Shown here in pieces: positions 43,032-52,655 of a stretch of 64,000 bases of DNA. The notes beneath the pieces are model-generated. The model was not told the DNA's origin. It worked only from the letters and a program-made list of their open reading frames with translations, and ran no database searches. Each line of letters starts with the position of its first letter. Within the stretch, counting starts at the first letter, position 1. The DNA comes from Cellulosimicrobium sp. ES-005 (GTDB lineage: Bacteria; Actinomycetota; Actinomycetes; Actinomycetales; Cellulomonadaceae): NCBI RefSeq assembly GCF_040448685.1, contig NZ_CP159290.1, positions 3,534,001 to 3,598,000 on the forward strand. Reading direction: 5' to 3'. A program made the translations under genes and the position numbers.

Positions 43032-43039
43032 CAACTTCG
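43011..43039. promoter_or_regulatory. HAIR element (HspR operator) upstream of clpB
   Basis: CGAAGTTGAG (43011-43020) and CTCAACTTCG (43030-43039) are perfect inverse repeats with a 9-nt spacer. The centre fits the HspR consensus CTTGAGT-N7-ACTCAAG in ten of fourteen or more positions, and it lies directly before a heat-shock gene of the known HspR regulon. Confidence 0.85.
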
Positions 43040-43090
43040 GAGTCGTTCCACTGGTCAGACCATCTTTTCGAGCACCACACCGGAGCACCT

Positions 43091-45712
43091 ATGGAAACGA
43101 AGTTCACCACGATGTCGCAGCAGGCGATCGGCGAGGCGATCCAGACCGCGTCGGCCGCCGGCAACCCGCAGCTCGAGCCCACGCACCTCCTCGCCGCGCT
43201 GCTCGCGCAGGAGGGCGGGGTCGCCGTCGGGCTCCTGGACGCCGTCGGCGCGGACAAGCAGGCCGTCGGGCAGAAGGTCCGGGCCGCGCTCGTCGCGCTG
43301 CCCACGGCGAGCGGGTCCGCCGTCGCGCAGCCGACGCCGTCGCGCGCCACGTCGACCGCGCTCGACAACGCCGCGAAGGAGGCGCAGGCGCTCGGCGACG
43401 AGTACGTCTCCACCGAGCACCTGCTGCTCGGCATCGCCGCGGGATCCTCGCAGGCCGCGACGATCCTGCAGCAGGCCGGCGCGACCGCCGACGCGCTGCG
43501 GTCGGCGCTGCCCGCGGTGCGCGGGAGCGCGCGCGTGACGAGCCCCAACCCCGAGGGCACCTACAAGGCGCTGGAGCAGTACGGCACCGACCTCACCGCC
43601 GCCGCCGCTGAGGGCAAGCTCGACCCCGTCATCGGGCGCGACTCGGAGATCCGGCGCGTCGTGCAGGTGCTCAGCCGCCGCACCAAGAACAACCCGGTGC
43701 TCATCGGCGAGCCCGGCGTCGGCAAGACCGCCGTCGTCGAGGGCCTCGCCCAGCGCATCGTCGCGGGCGACGTCCCGACGTCGCTCCAGGGCAAGCGCCT
43801 CGTGTCCCTCGACCTCGCGAGCATGGTCGCGGGCGCGAAGTACCGCGGCGAGTTCGAGGAGCGGCTCAAGGCCGTCCTGGAGGAGATCCGGTCCTCCGAC
43901 GGCGAGGTCGTCACGTTCATCGACGAGCTGCACACGGTCGTCGGGGCGGGCGCGGGCGGCGAGGGCGCCATGGACGCGGGCAACATGCTCAAGCCCATGC
44001 TCGCGCGCGGCGAGCTGCGCCTCGTGGGCGCGACCACGCTCGACGAGTACCGCGAGTACATCGAGAAGGACCCGGCCCTGGAGCGCCGGTTCCAGCAGGT
44101 GTTCGTCGGCGAGCCCTCGGTCGAGGACACCGTCGCGATCCTGCGCGGCCTCAAGGAGCGGTACGAGGCGCACCACAAGGTGACGATCGCCGACTCGGCG
44201 CTCGTCGCCGCGGCGTCGCTCTCCGACCGGTACATCACCGGGCGCCAGCTCCCGGACAAGGCGATCGACCTCGTCGACGAGGCGGCGTCGCGCCTGCGCA
44301 TGGAGCTCGACTCCTCGCCGATCGAGATCGACGAGCTGCAGCGCGCGGTCACGCGCCTGGAGATGGAGGAGGTCGTGCTGTCCGAGTCGACCGACCCCGC
44401 GTCGCTCGAGCGGCTCGAGAAGCTGCGCGCCGACCTCGCCGACCGGCGCGAGGAGCTCGCCGCGCTCACCGCGCGCTGGGAGGCCGAGAAGGCGGGCCAC
44501 AACCGCGTGGGCGACCTGCGCGCCAAGCTCGACGAGCTGCGCGTCCAGGTCGAGCGCGCGATCCGCGAGGGCGACCTCGAGACCGCGGGCCGGCTCCAGT
44601 ACGGCGAGATCCCGCAGCTCCAGCGCGAGCTCGACGCGGCCGAGGCCGAGGAGCAGGCGGACGACGCGTTCGCGGCGTCCGGGCCCGAGGCCGCCCCGAT
44701 GATCGCCGACAAGGTCGGCGCGGACGAGATCGCGGAGGTCGTGTCCGCGTGGACGGGCATCCCCGCGGGCCGCATGCTCCAGGGCGAGAGCGAGAAGCTC
44801 CTGCACATGGAGGAGGTCATCGGGGAGCGCCTCATCGGCCAGCAGGCCGCCGTCCGGTCGGTGTCCGACGCCGTCCGGCGCTCGCGTGCGGGCGTCGCCG
44901 ACCCGGACCGCCCCACGGGCTCGTTCCTCTTCCTCGGCCCGACGGGGGTCGGCAAGACGGAGCTCGCGAAGTCGCTGGCCGACTTCCTCTTCGACGACGA
45001 GCGCGCCATGGTGCGCATCGACATGTCCGAGTACTCCGAGAAGCACTCGGTCGCCCGGCTCGTCGGCGCGCCCCCGGGGTACGTGGGGTACGAGGAGGGC
45101 GGCCAGCTCACCGAGGCCGTGCGGCGCCGCCCCTACTCGGTCGTGCTGCTCGACGAGGTCGAGAAGGCGCACCCCGAGGTCTTCGACATCCTGCTGCAGG
45201 TGCTCGACGACGGCCGTCTCACCGACGGCCAGGGCCGCACCGTCGACTTCCGCAACGTCATCCTCGTGCTCACGTCGAACCTCGGCTCGCAGTTCCTCGT
45301 CGACCCGATGCTCGACGACGCCGCGAAGCGCGAGGCCGTGATGAGCACGGTGCGGGCGAGCTTCAAGCCGGAGTTCCTCAACCGCCTCGACGACGTGATC
45401 GTGTTCGAGCCGCTCACGCTCGACGAGCTCGGCCGGATCGTCGACATCAGCGTCGCGCACCTCGCGAAGCGCCTCGCCGACCGGCGCATCACGCTCGACG
45501 TCACGACGGCGGCGCGCGAGTGGCTCGCGCTCGAGGGCTTCGACCCCGCGTACGGGGCGCGCCCGCTGCGCCGCCTCGTGCAGCGCGAGATCGGCGACCG
45601 CCTCGCGCGGCTGCTGCTCTCGGGCGACGTCGCCGACGGCGACGTGGTGCGCGTCGACCGCGACCCCGAGGCCGAGGGCCTGACCCTCGGCACGGAGATC
45701 CTCACGGCCTGA
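43091..45712 (+). CDS. clpB: ATP-dependent disaggregase ClpB
   Basis: Hexameric AAA+ chaperone that, with DnaK, pulls proteins out of aggregates. 873 residues, the usual length. Order: N-domain repeats (1-145), AAA1 with Walker A GEPGVGKT and Walker [11 protein letters not shown], the coiled-coil middle domain (about 395-530, [20 protein letters not shown] to [10 protein letters not shown]), AAA2 with Walker [16 protein letters not shown] and Walker [13 protein letters not shown], and the small C-terminal domain ([15 protein letters not shown]). There is no ClpP-binding IGF loop, so it is ClpB, not ClpA or ClpC. The ATG at 43091 has CGGAG 5 nt upstream. Heat-shock control by HspR is predicted from the HAIR element. 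Confidence 0.97.
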   Translation: METKFTTMSQQAIGEAIQTASAAGNPQLEPTHLLAALLAQEGGVAVGLLDAVGADKQAVGQKVRAALVALPTASGSAVAQPTPSRATSTALDNAAKEAQALGDEYVSTEHLLLGIAAGSSQAATILQQAGATADALRSALPAVRGSARVTSPNPEGTYKALEQYGTDLTAAAAEGKLDPVIGRDSEIRRVVQVLSRRTKNNPVLIGEPGVGKTAVVEGLAQRIVAGDVPTSLQGKRLVSLDLASMVAGAKYRGEFEERLKAVLEEIRSSDGEVVTFIDELHTVVGAGAGGEGAMDAGNMLKPMLARGELRLVGATTLDEYREYIEKDPALERRFQQVFVGEPSVEDTVAILRGLKERYEAHHKVTIADSALVAAASLSDRYITGRQLPDKAIDLVDEAASRLRMELDSSPIEIDELQRAVTRLEMEEVVLSESTDPASLERLEKLRADLADRREELAALTARWEAEKAGHNRVGDLRAKLDELRVQVERAIREGDLETAGRLQYGEIPQLQRELDAAEAEEQADDAFAASGPEAAPMIADKVGADEIAEVVSAWTGIPAGRMLQGESEKLLHMEEVIGERLIGQQAAVRSVSDAVRRSRAGVADPDRPTGSFLFLGPTGVGKTELAKSLADFLFDDERAMVRIDMSEYSEKHSVARLVGAPPGYVGYEEGGQLTEAVRRRPYSVVLLDEVEKAHPEVFDILLQVLDDGRLTDGQGRTVDFRNVILVLTSNLGSQFLVDPMLDDAAKREAVMSTVRASFKPEFLNRLDDVIVFEPLTLDELGRIVDISVAHLAKRLADRRITLDVTTAAREWLALEGFDPAYGARPLRRLVQREIGDRLARLLLSGDVADGDVVRVDRDPEAEGLTLGTEILTA

Positions 45713-45736
45713 GCATCGCGCAGAACCGCGGTCCGT

Positions 45737-45767
45737 CGAGGGAGAGCCCGACCAGGGCTCTCCCTCG
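45737..45767 (+). terminator. Terminator after clpB
   Basis: CGAGGGAGAGCCC (45737-45749) pairs perfectly with GGGCTCTCCCTCG (45755-45767) around GACCA, 24 nt past the clpB stop. Confidence 0.8.
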
Positions 45768-45824
45768 CGGTGCCGGGGCCGGTGCTTCGCTGTCCGACGC
45801 CGGGCGGGCGGTGCGGTGCCGGGA

Positions 45825-45830
45825 CATACT
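45825..45830 (+). promoter_or_regulatory. -10 box CATACT before the lipid kinase gene (leaderless type)
   Basis: CATACT ends 6 nt before the GTG at 45837, supporting that start over the in-frame codon at 45816. Confidence 0.45.
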
Positions 45831-45836
45831 CGGTCC

Positions 45837-46817
45837 GTGCCGACCGACGAGACGACCAGCCCCGCACCCACCTCCCCGCGGCAGCCCGACGACGCCCCGC
45901 GCCGTTCGGCCGTGATCGTCAACCCGAACCGTGTGGAGGGTCTGGACGCGCTGCGCGACCTCATCGTCGCGCGGCTCACCGAGGCGGGGTGGCCGGAGCC
46001 CGCGTGGCTCGAGACGACGGCCGAGGACCCGGGCACGGGGCAGGCGCGCCAGGCCGTCGAGGACGGCGCGGAGGTGGTGTTCGTCAGCGGCGGGGACGGG
46101 ACCGTGCGGGCCGTCGTCGAGGGGCTGGCGGGGACCGACGCCGCGCTCGCGATCCTCCCGGGCGGCACGGGGAACCTCCTCGCGGTGAACCTCGGCGTCC
46201 CCACCGACGCCGAGGAGGGTCTGCGCCTCGTCCTCCGGGGCGGCCGGCGGACCATCGACGTCGGCGTCGCGGACGGGCAGACGTTCGCGATCATGGCGGG
46301 GATGGGGCTCGACGCGGCGATGATGCGCGACGCCCCGACGGCGCTCAAGGCCCGGGCGGGGTCGGTCGCGTACGTCTTCTCGGCGCTCAAGCACCTCGCC
46401 GACGACGAGATGCACGTCGAGGTGACGGTCGACGGGCGGACGCGGCGCCGTCGTGCGCGCACGGTCGTCGTCGGCAACGTGGGCCGTCTCCAGGCCGGCA
46501 CCAACCTGCTCCCGGACGCGGAGCCGGACAACGGGCAGCTCGAGGTCGCGATCATCGCGCCGCGCAACCTCCAGCACTGGGTCCAGCTGCTGTGGGGCGT
46601 CGTGCGGGGCAAGAGCCGGGTGCCGAGCCGGGAGGTCGTGCGGGGCCGGGAGGTCTCCGTGGTCTCCGACCGGCCGCAGCCGCGCCAGCTCGACGGCGAC
46701 GTGATCGAGCCGGCGGAGCGGCTCGACGTCAGCGTGCGACCGGAGGCGCTGCACGTGTGCGTGTACCGGCCCGAGGAGTCGGAGGACCTCGCGCAGGGCG
46801 CCCCCGGTCGCCGGTGA
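45837..46817 (+). CDS. Diacylglycerol kinase family lipid kinase
   Basis: Phosphorylates a lipid or sphingosine-like substrate with ATP; 326 residues. The catalytic domain has the nucleotide-binding AVIVNPNRVEG, the GGDGT motif (VVFVSGGDGTVRAVVEGL, about 80-97) and ILPGGTGNLLAVNLGVP; the second domain contains GMGLDAAMMRD and VVVGNVGRLQAG, and ends with the LDGDVI motif typical of YegS/DgkB-like enzymes. Phospholipid recycling or phosphatidylinositol-mannoside precursor metabolism are possibilities. Separate from clpB by a terminator and its own -10 box. Confidence 0.9.
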   Translation: MPTDETTSPAPTSPRQPDDAPRRSAVIVNPNRVEGLDALRDLIVARLTEAGWPEPAWLETTAEDPGTGQARQAVEDGAEVVFVSGGDGTVRAVVEGLAGTDAALAILPGGTGNLLAVNLGVPTDAEEGLRLVLRGGRRTIDVGVADGQTFAIMAGMGLDAAMMRDAPTALKARAGSVAYVFSALKHLADDEMHVEVTVDGRTRRRRARTVVVGNVGRLQAGTNLLPDAEPDNGQLEVAIIAPRNLQHWVQLLWGVVRGKSRVPSREVVRGREVSVVSDRPQPRQLDGDVIEPAERLDVSVRPEALHVCVYRPEESEDLAQGAPGRR

Positions 46818-46887
46818 TCCCGGTGCCCGCGGTCACGGACCGCGGACGTCCCCGTCGCCGGACCGCGGGGTTCGGCAGGATGGGCGC

Positions 46888-47286
46888 ATGAGCGCTCCCC
46901 GGCCCGGCCCCGAGTCCTGGTCCGCCCCCGCCCCGTCCGCCTACGGCTCGCCCGCACCGGCCACCGGCGCGCGACGCTCGCCCCTCGCCGTCGTGGCCTT
47001 CGTCCTGGGGGTCGCGACCGTCCTGGTGGGTGCGGTCGTCACGCTGGCCTTCCCGTTCGTGCTCTCGTCGTCGGGCTACTCGCCGTCGTCGGTCGGCGTG
47101 CTCCAGCTCGTCAACGGCATCCTCACGGGCGTCCTCGCGCTGGCCGCGACGGTCACCGGCGCGGTCGCGCTCGTGCGGCGGCTGCCCGGCACGGCGCTCG
47201 CGTCCGCCGGCACGGCGCTCGGCGCGGCGGCGCTCCTGGGCGTCGTCCTCGGCCTCGTCCAAGGTGCTCTCTACCAGGTTCTCTGA
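46888..47286 (+). CDS. Small membrane protein of unknown function
   Basis: 132 residues. A Pro/Ser/Ala-rich N-terminus (about 30 residues) is followed by three hydrophobic segments (about 33-58, 70-93, 102-128). No family recognised; the layout resembles DUF4190-like proteins encoded at 54549-55936, but the sequence is not clearly homologous. CAGGAT (46876-46881) ends 6 nt before the ATG, suggesting a leaderless start. Confidence 0.7.
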   Translation: MSAPRPGPESWSAPAPSAYGSPAPATGARRSPLAVVAFVLGVATVLVGAVVTLAFPFVLSSSGYSPSSVGVLQLVNGILTGVLALAATVTGAVALVRRLPGTALASAGTALGAAALLGVVLGLVQGALYQVL

Positions 47287-47375
47287 CCACCTCCGCCCGG
47301 CCTGGTCCCGGGCCGGGCTCGTGCGTCCCGCGGGCGCCGGGTGCGAGTCGGCGTGCGGTGCTGCACGGTGGGCCC

Positions 47376-48104
47376 ATGAGCCCCCGACGACCGGCTCCGG
47401 AGCGCCCGGGCGCGCAGGAGTGGCTCCCGCGCGGGCGTGCCGCGAGGGACGTCGACGCCCTGGCCCGGGCAGCGCGGGACTGCCACGGGTGCGAGCTGTG
47501 GGCGGACGCCACGCAGGTCGTGTTCTCGCGCGGACCCGAGCGCGCCCGGCTGGTGCTCGTCGGTGAGCAGCCGGGCGACCGGGAGGACCGCGAGGGCGAG
47601 CCGTTCGTCGGGCCGGCGGGGCGCCTCCTCGACGAGGCGCTCGACGCCGCCGGGCTGTCCGCCGACGACGTCTACCTGACGAACGCCGTGAAGCACTTCC
47701 GGTTCGAGGAGCGGGGGAAGCGCAGGCTGCACAAGAGCCCGGACGTCGCGCACGTCCGGGCGTGCCTCCCGTGGCTCACGGCCGAGGTCGCCGCGGTCGC
47801 GCCCCGTGTCGTCGTCGCGATGGGCGCGACCGCGGGGCGTGCCGTGCTCGGGCGCCCGGTGCGCGTCACCGCCGAGCGCGGCCGGGTGCTCGACCTCGAC
47901 GACGAGGGCGCCGAGTCCGCGTCGCCCCTCTCGCAGGGTGTGCCCGACGGCGACCGCCCGCCCCGGCAGCGCCCGCCGCGCGTCGTCCTCACCACGCACC
48001 CGTCCGCGCTGCTGCGCGTGCGTGAGCGGGCCGAGCGGGAGGCGGCGTTCGCCGCGTTCGTCGACGACCTCCGCCTCGCGTCCGACACGGCGGGCGCCCG
48101 GTGA
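47376..48104 (+). CDS. udgX: UdgX-type uracil-DNA glycosylase (covalent trapping)
   Basis: Family-4-like uracil glycosylase, 242 residues. It has CHGC (Cys36, Cys39) and RAC (about Cys129) as cluster ligands, the active-site GEQPGDREDREGEPFVGPAG (about 63-82), and the UdgX-specific insertion KHF...RGKRRLHKSP with His119. In Mycobacterium smegmatis UdgX the equivalent His of KRRIH forms a stable covalent bond with the abasic site after uracil excision. KHF replaces the usual KCRP, so His107 probably takes the place of the third cluster Cys. A Gly/Arg/Pro-rich insert occurs at about 185-205, before the final THPSALLR motif. ATG at 47376; CACGGT ends 6 nt upstream. The next gene overlaps by GTGA. 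Confidence 0.9.
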   Translation: MSPRRPAPERPGAQEWLPRGRAARDVDALARAARDCHGCELWADATQVVFSRGPERARLVLVGEQPGDREDREGEPFVGPAGRLLDEALDAAGLSADDVYLTNAVKHFRFEERGKRRLHKSPDVAHVRACLPWLTAEVAAVAPRVVVAMGATAGRAVLGRPVRVTAERGRVLDLDDEGAESASPLSQGVPDGDRPPRQRPPRVVLTTHPSALLRVRERAEREAAFAAFVDDLRLASDTAGAR

Positions 48105-48916
48105 CCGACCGTCCGCTCCCGACCGCACCCGACCCCGCGGCGCCGGGAGTCTCGCGGCCCAGTGCCTCGCGGGTCGTCGTGAACGTGCAGCGCTGGGACG
48201 CGCTCACGTTCCTCCACTGGCGCGTCGACCCGGCCGTCGTGCAGGGCTGGCTCCCACCCGGCCTCTCCGTGCAGGAGGTCGACGGGACGACGTGGCTCGG
48301 CGTGGTCCCGTTCGTCATGGCAGGCGTCCGGGTCTCGCCCCTGCCCGCTCTCGGCGCGTGGTCGACGTTCCCCGAGCTCAACGTCCGCGTGTACGTGCGC
48401 GACCGCGCGGGCACCGAGGGCGTGTGGTTCCTCGGCCTGTGGGCCACGTCGCCCGCGTTCGTCGCCGCGACGCGCGCGGCCGGCGTCCCGTACCACCCGG
48501 CTCGCGCCGCGGTGGACGCGGCGGTGCACGCGGGCGGCGACCGCACGGGGCCGCCGTCCGCGGTGCGCTACCGGTTCCGCTCGACCGGCCGAGGTCCCCT
48601 GCGCGTCCCGCACGAGCACCCGAGGCTGCTGCGCGACGCCACGTTCCGCGCCGAGGTGCGCGCGCACGAGGAGGTCGACGCGTCGTCGGGCCTCGTGCGG
48701 TGGCTCACGGCGCGCTGGAACGCGTACGGCGTGCGGGCCGGACGGCTGTGGCGGTTCCCGGTCCTGCACGAGCCGTGGACCCTGCGGCGCGGCACGCTCG
48801 ACGCGCTCGACACGGACGTGCTCGCCCGCCTCGGGCTGCCGTCCGCCGACCCCGGGCTCGTGCACGTGGCCGCGCCCGTGCACGCCCGGTTCGCGCTCCC
48901 GCGGCCCGTCGGCTGA
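48101..48916 (+). CDS. DUF2071 (YqjF-like) protein
   Basis: 271 residues, cytoplasmic. The family pattern is clear: FLHWRVDPAVVQGWLPPGLS at about 38-57, then TTWLGVVPFVMAGVR, FPELNVRVYVRD, GVWFLGLWATSPAFVAATR and VPYHPARA. The C-terminal part has the conserved FRAEVRAHEEVD and LVRWLTARWNAYGV. The function of DUF2071 proteins is not established. The GTG overlaps the udgX stop, so the two are co-translated, perhaps by chance. Its stop lies only 2 bp from the stop of the convergent response-regulator gene. Confidence 0.88.
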   Translation: MTDRPLPTAPDPAAPGVSRPSASRVVVNVQRWDALTFLHWRVDPAVVQGWLPPGLSVQEVDGTTWLGVVPFVMAGVRVSPLPALGAWSTFPELNVRVYVRDRAGTEGVWFLGLWATSPAFVAATRAAGVPYHPARAAVDAAVHAGGDRTGPPSAVRYRFRSTGRGPLRVPHEHPRLLRDATFRAEVRAHEEVDASSGLVRWLTARWNAYGVRAGRLWRFPVLHEPWTLRRGTLDALDTDVLARLGLPSADPGLVHVAAPVHARFALPRPVG

Positions 48917-48918
48917 GG

Positions 48919-49578
48919 TCAGCCCGCCGGGTCGACGACCCCGTGCCGGAACGCCCAGACGACGAGCTGCACGCGGTCGCGCGACCCGGTCTTGGTCATG
49001 GCCCGGCTCAGGTGCGACTTCACGGTGCTCGGCTCGAGGAACAGGGCCGTCGCGATCTCCGCGTTGGACGACCCGCGGCACAGCAGGTCGACGATGTCGA
49101 GCTCGCGCGGGGTGAGGAGCGCGGCCGCGGCGTCGTCCCGTGCGACGGGCGCGCGTCGGCGCGCGAACTCGCCGATGACCCGACGCGTGAGGGTCTGGTC
49201 GACCAGACCGTCGCCCGCGGCGACCCGCCGGACGGCGTCCACGAGCACGTCCGGCTCGGCGTCCTTGAGCAGGAACCCGCTCGCCCCGGCCTCCAGGGCG
49301 CCGAACACGTAGTCGTCGAGGTCGAACGTGCTCACCACGAGCACGGGGACCGGGTCGACGACGTCCGGCCCGGCGAGCGCGCGCGTCGCGGTGATGCCGT
49401 CGCCGCCGGGCATGCGGACGTCCATGCACACGACGTCCGGGCGCTCGCGGCGCGCGACGCGGACGGCGTCGGTGCCGTTCGACGCCTCGCCGACGACCTC
49501 GACGCCCTCGCTCTCGAGGATGACGGTGAACCCGGCGCGGACGACCGCCTGGTCGTCCACGAGCACGACGCGTGTCAC
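48919..49578 (-). CDS. NarL/LuxR-family response regulator
   Basis: DNA-binding output of the two-component system with the kinase gene just upstream; 219 residues. Receiver domain at 1-120 with the acidic pair Asp8/Asp9 and phospho-acceptor Asp53 ([11 protein letters not shown]), Thr/Ser at STFD and Lys at LLKD. A LuxR-type HTH lies at about 150-210 ([26 protein letters not shown]). The GTG at 49578 overlaps the kinase stop by 4 bp. Target genes unknown; the ABC exporter further upstream on the same strand is a common kind of target. Confidence 0.93.
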   Translation of the reverse strand: MTRVVLVDDQAVVRAGFTVILESEGVEVVGEASNGTDAVRVARRERPDVVCMDVRMPGGDGITATRALAGPDVVDPVPVLVVSTFDLDDYVFGALEAGASGFLLKDAEPDVLVDAVRRVAAGDGLVDQTLTRRVIGEFARRRAPVARDDAAAALLTPRELDIVDLLCRGSSNAEIATALFLEPSTVKSHLSRAMTKTGSRDRVQLVVWAFRHGVVDPAG

Positions 49579-50900
49579 GAGACCTCCTGGTCGGCAGGGT
49601 GCTGGTCGGGGGCGCGGGGATCCCGTGCCGCGGCGCGGGGGACGGTGAGGCGGACGAGCCACGCGCCGTCGGGCGCCCGCCGAGCGTCGAGGCTGCCGCC
49701 GAGCACGGCCGCCCGCTCGCGCATACCGACGAGCCCGTGGCCGGGCCGCGGGTCCGTGGGCGGCACCGTGCCGGCCGTCGGGTTGCGCACCGTGAGGACG
49801 AGGTCCGCGGCGGACCACGCGAACCGCACCGCGACGGGTCTTCCCGGTGCGTGCCGGCGCGCGTTGGCGAGCGCCTCCTGGAGCACGCGGTACACGGCGA
49901 TCTGCGCGCTCGGCGTGGGGTCCCACGGCGTCCCTGCGGTCTCGACCGTCGCCGCGGTGCCCGCGGCGCGCGCCGTGTCGAGGAGGGCGGGGACCTCCGC
50001 GAGCGTCGGCTGCGGCGCCTCCCGCTCGGCGCCGTCCTCGTCGTCGCGGCCCCGCAGGATCCCGACCACGAGGCGGAGGTCGTCGAGCGTCTCGCGACCC
50101 TGCGCGCGGATCCACCGCACCGACTCCTTGGCACGCTCCGGGTCGGCCTCGACGAGGCGCTCGGCGGCGGACGCCTGGACGACGATGCCGGACAGGTGGT
50201 GCGCCGCGACGTCGTGCAGCTCGCGGGCCATGCGCGCGCGCTCCTCCAGGACCGCCTGGGCGGCGAGCGCCTCGCGCTCGCGCTCGGCGCGGAGCACCCG
50301 GTCGCGCAGCTCGGCGACGAGCTCCCGCCGCGTGGCGACGTACGAGCCGACGAGCGCCGCCCCGACGAACGTGAGCAGCGCGGAGAGCAGCGCGCCGCCC
50401 ACCTGGAGCGCGTGCTGCGCCGGTCCCGCCCCGGCGGGGACGGCGAAGCCCCCGAGGGCGAAGACGAGCACGACCTGCGCGAGCGCCGCGAGCGCCGGGG
50501 CGCCGAGGCGCGCCCGCCGCGGCGCGTACGCGCCGGCGGAGTACGCGGCGACGAGGGTCGCAGGGGCCTGGAAGCCGACGTACGGCGGCAGGAGCACGGT
50601 GATCGCGACCTGGGCAGACACCGCGAGCGCGAGGCAGACCAGCGGCGCCCGACGGCGCACCGTCAGCGTCGCCGCCTGGAGCACGACGAGCGCGAGCACC
50701 GTCGCGCGCACGCCGGGCGTGAGGATCACGGCGCCGGGCCCTGCGCCGAAGGTCGCACCGACGTCCGTGGCGAGCACGCGCTCGATGCCGAGGAACAGCA
50801 CGACGGTCGCGACGGCGACGACCCCGGCGAGCACGGCGTCGCGGCCGGTGTCGGTGCGCACGCCGACCCGGTCGAGCGCGCGGCGCAGGGCCTCGGTCAC
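49575..50900 (-). CDS. Sensor histidine kinase, HisKA_3 (NarX/DesK) type
   Basis: Membrane sensor of 441 residues. About five to six TM helices fill residues 25-195 without an extracellular domain, so it probably senses the membrane itself. A coiled helix leads to the dimerisation/phospho-acceptor motif [22 protein letters not shown] (about 220-240), and a C-terminal HATPase domain has [13 protein letters not shown] and [19 protein letters not shown] start at 50900. It precedes and overlaps its response regulator. Cell-envelope stress or an antimicrobial peptide is a typical cue for such short-loop kinases, inferred only. Confidence 0.92.
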   Translation of the reverse strand: MTEALRRALDRVGVRTDTGRDAVLAGVVAVATVVLFLGIERVLATDVGATFGAGPGAVILTPGVRATVLALVVLQAATLTVRRRAPLVCLALAVSAQVAITVLLPPYVGFQAPATLVAAYSAGAYAPRRARLGAPALAALAQVVLVFALGGFAVPAGAGPAQHALQVGGALLSALLTFVGAALVGSYVATRRELVAELRDRVLRAEREREALAAQAVLEERARMARELHDVAAHHLSGIVVQASAAERLVEADPERAKESVRWIRAQGRETLDDLRLVVGILRGRDDEDGAEREAPQPTLAEVPALLDTARAAGTAATVETAGTPWDPTPSAQIAVYRVLQEALANARRHAPGRPVAVRFAWSAADLVLTVRNPTAGTVPPTDPRPGHGLVGMRERAAVLGGSLDARRAPDGAWLVRLTVPRAAARDPRAPDQHPADQEVS

Positions 50901-50986
50901 GAGTCTCCTCCAGGGGACGACGGGTTCGGACGACGGTCACAGACGGCACGGCGGCCCGCCCACCCTACGGGGGCGCACCGCCCCAG

Positions 50987-51023
50987 CCGCGAGGTAGAGC
51001 CGTGGTCCGCCTCTACCTCGCGG
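50987..51023 (-). terminator. Hairpin between ABC exporter and kinase genes
   Basis: CCGCGAGGTAGAG (50987-50999) pairs perfectly with CTCTACCTCGCGG (51011-51023) around an 11-nt loop. It lies 26 nt past the stop of the ABC permease on the minus strand and before the kinase gene, so it probably terminates the exporter transcript. Confidence 0.65.
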
Positions 51024-51048
51024 TACCGGGGCTCTCCCCCGGCGGGCG

Positions 51049-51942
51049 TCAGACCAGGTCGCGGCGCTGGAGGGTGAGGGCGCCGCTCCCGAGGAGTACC
51101 GCGACCCACGCGACGAGCCCGGCGAGCGCGGCGAGCGTCCCCAGCGGCGCGGCGCCGCCCAGGAGCGCCGCCCCGGACTGTCCCGTCGAGGCGAGCGCGC
51201 CCAGGCCGAGCGGGAGCCACTCCGCCGCGGCGGACTCGCCGCCCGACAGCAGCGTCACCGCGCCCCGGACGATCGGCTCGGCGAGCGCGAGCGCCGCGAC
51301 GGTCACGACGGCGGCCACCTGGCCGCGCACGAGCGTCCCGATCCCGAGCCCGAACCAGGTGAGGAGCACGAGGACCGCGAGGCCGCGCGCCCACACGCCG
51401 AGGACCTCGCCGGGGCCGAGCGCGAGGGACGCGCCCGGGGTCGTGACGATCGCGACGGTGAGGCCCAGGGCGCCCACGACGGCGAGCACCACGCCGACGC
51501 CGAGGGCGACGGTCGCGGTCGCGCCGGCCTTGGCCGCGAGGATGCGCAGCCGCGACGGCTGCACGAGCGCGGTGGGCACGATGCCGCCCGTGCGGAAGTC
51601 CGTGGTCACGGCGAGCACGCCGAGCAGCAGCATGCACATGGTCGCGACGCCGACCGACCCCGAGCCGTTGAGCCCGTTGCCGAGCAGGTCGAGCATGCCG
51701 CGCTGGAACGCCGGCTGGGCGGCGTCGGTGAGCGCGCCGAGGTCCGGTGCCAGGTCCTCGAGCATCTCGGGTGACGACTGGAACCCGACGGTCGCGCCCC
51801 CGCCGAGCGCCTCGGTGCCCCGCAGGATCGTGGGCAGCAGGAGGGTGAAGGCCTGGACGACGAGCATCCCGGCGACGGCGACGGCGGCGACGACCCACGT
51901 CGCGCGGGTCGTGCGGAGCTTGAGCATCTCGGCGCGGTACAT
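51049..51942 (-). CDS. ABC exporter membrane subunit
   Basis: 297 residues of the ABC-2 permease class, six hydrophobic segments. It opens MYRAEMLKLRTTRATWVV, the typical cytoplasmic lead of these exporters. A 60-residue extracellular loop (about 40-100) follows TM1. LAVTTDFRTGGIVPTALVQPSR is the conserved coupling segment after TM2. The ATG at 51942 shares its A with the TGA of the ATPase gene. Together they probably export a peptide, antibiotic or lipid; the two-component system downstream suggests a self-protection or stress role, not proven. Confidence 0.85.
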   Translation of the reverse strand: MYRAEMLKLRTTRATWVVAAVAVAGMLVVQAFTLLLPTILRGTEALGGGATVGFQSSPEMLEDLAPDLGALTDAAQPAFQRGMLDLLGNGLNGSGSVGVATMCMLLLGVLAVTTDFRTGGIVPTALVQPSRLRILAAKAGATATVALGVGVVLAVVGALGLTVAIVTTPGASLALGPGEVLGVWARGLAVLVLLTWFGLGIGTLVRGQVAAVVTVAALALAEPIVRGAVTLLSGGESAAAEWLPLGLGALASTGQSGAALLGGAAPLGTLAALAGLVAWVAVLLGSGALTLQRRDLV

Positions 51943-52655
51943 CAGCGCACCCCTTCGGTCGTGGCGGTCAGGTCGAGGTAGAAGTCCTCGAGGGACTCCC
52001 CGCTCAGCAGGTCGTCGAGGGGGCCGTCGGCGACGACGCGACCCTGCCCGACGACCACGAGGTCGTCCGCGACCTGCCGCACCTCGGACAGGACGTGGCT
52101 CGCGAGGAGCACGGTCCCGCCGTCGTCCGCGAAGCCGCGCACCAGGTCGCGCAGCCAGCGCATGCCCGCCGGGTCGAGCCCGTTGGCGGGCTCGTCGAGG
52201 ACGAGCACCTCCGGGTCGCCGAGCAGCGCGGCGGCGATGCCGATGCGCTGCCGCATCCCGAGGGAGTAGGTGCGCACGCGCCGGTCGGCCGCGGGCGTCA
52301 TGCCGACGAGCGCGAGCACCTCGTCGACCCGCCGGGCCGGGATCTCGCCCGCGGCGGCGAGCACGCGCAGGTGGTCGCGGCCCGAGCGCCCGGGGTGGAG
52401 GCCGCCCGCGTCGAGCAGGGCGCCGACCGTGCGGGCCGGGTGGGTCAGGTCGGCGAACGCGCGGCCGTCGAACGTCGCGCTCCCGGCGGTGGCTGCGGCC
52501 AGCCCCAGGAGCACGTGGAGGGTCGTCGACTTCCCGGCGCCGTTCGGCCCGAGCAGCCCGACGACGCGGCCGGGCGCGGCCGTGAACGTCACGTCGTGCA
52601 CGGCGTCGAACGCCCCGTAGGACTTGCGCAGCACGGAGACGTGGATGGTGGTCAT
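51942..52655 (-). CDS. ABC exporter ATP-binding protein
   Basis: 237 residues. Walker A GPNGAGKST (about 37-45), a Q-loop segment, signature SLGMRQRIG, Walker B VLVLDEPANGLDP and H-loop SHVLSE identify a DRA-family exporter ATPase of the type paired with ABC-2 permeases. The ATG at 52655 has AAGGGA 5-6 nt upstream. First gene of the exporter pair. Confidence 0.93.
   Translation of the reverse strand: MTTIHVSVLRKSYGAFDAVHDVTFTAAPGRVVGLLGPNGAGKSTTLHVLLGLAAATAGSATFDGRAFADLTHPARTVGALLDAGGLHPGRSGRDHLRVLAAAGEIPARRVDEVLALVGMTPAADRRVRTYSLGMRQRIGIAAALLGDPEVLVLDEPANGLDPAGMRWLRDLVRGFADDGGTVLLASHVLSEVRQVADDLVVVGQGRVVADGPLDDLLSGESLEDFYLDLTATTEGVR

Noticed and set aside
43055-46957. A 1,300-codon minus-strand open frame opposite clpB
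   Set aside because: Shadow frame; ClpB motifs are complete on the plus strand.
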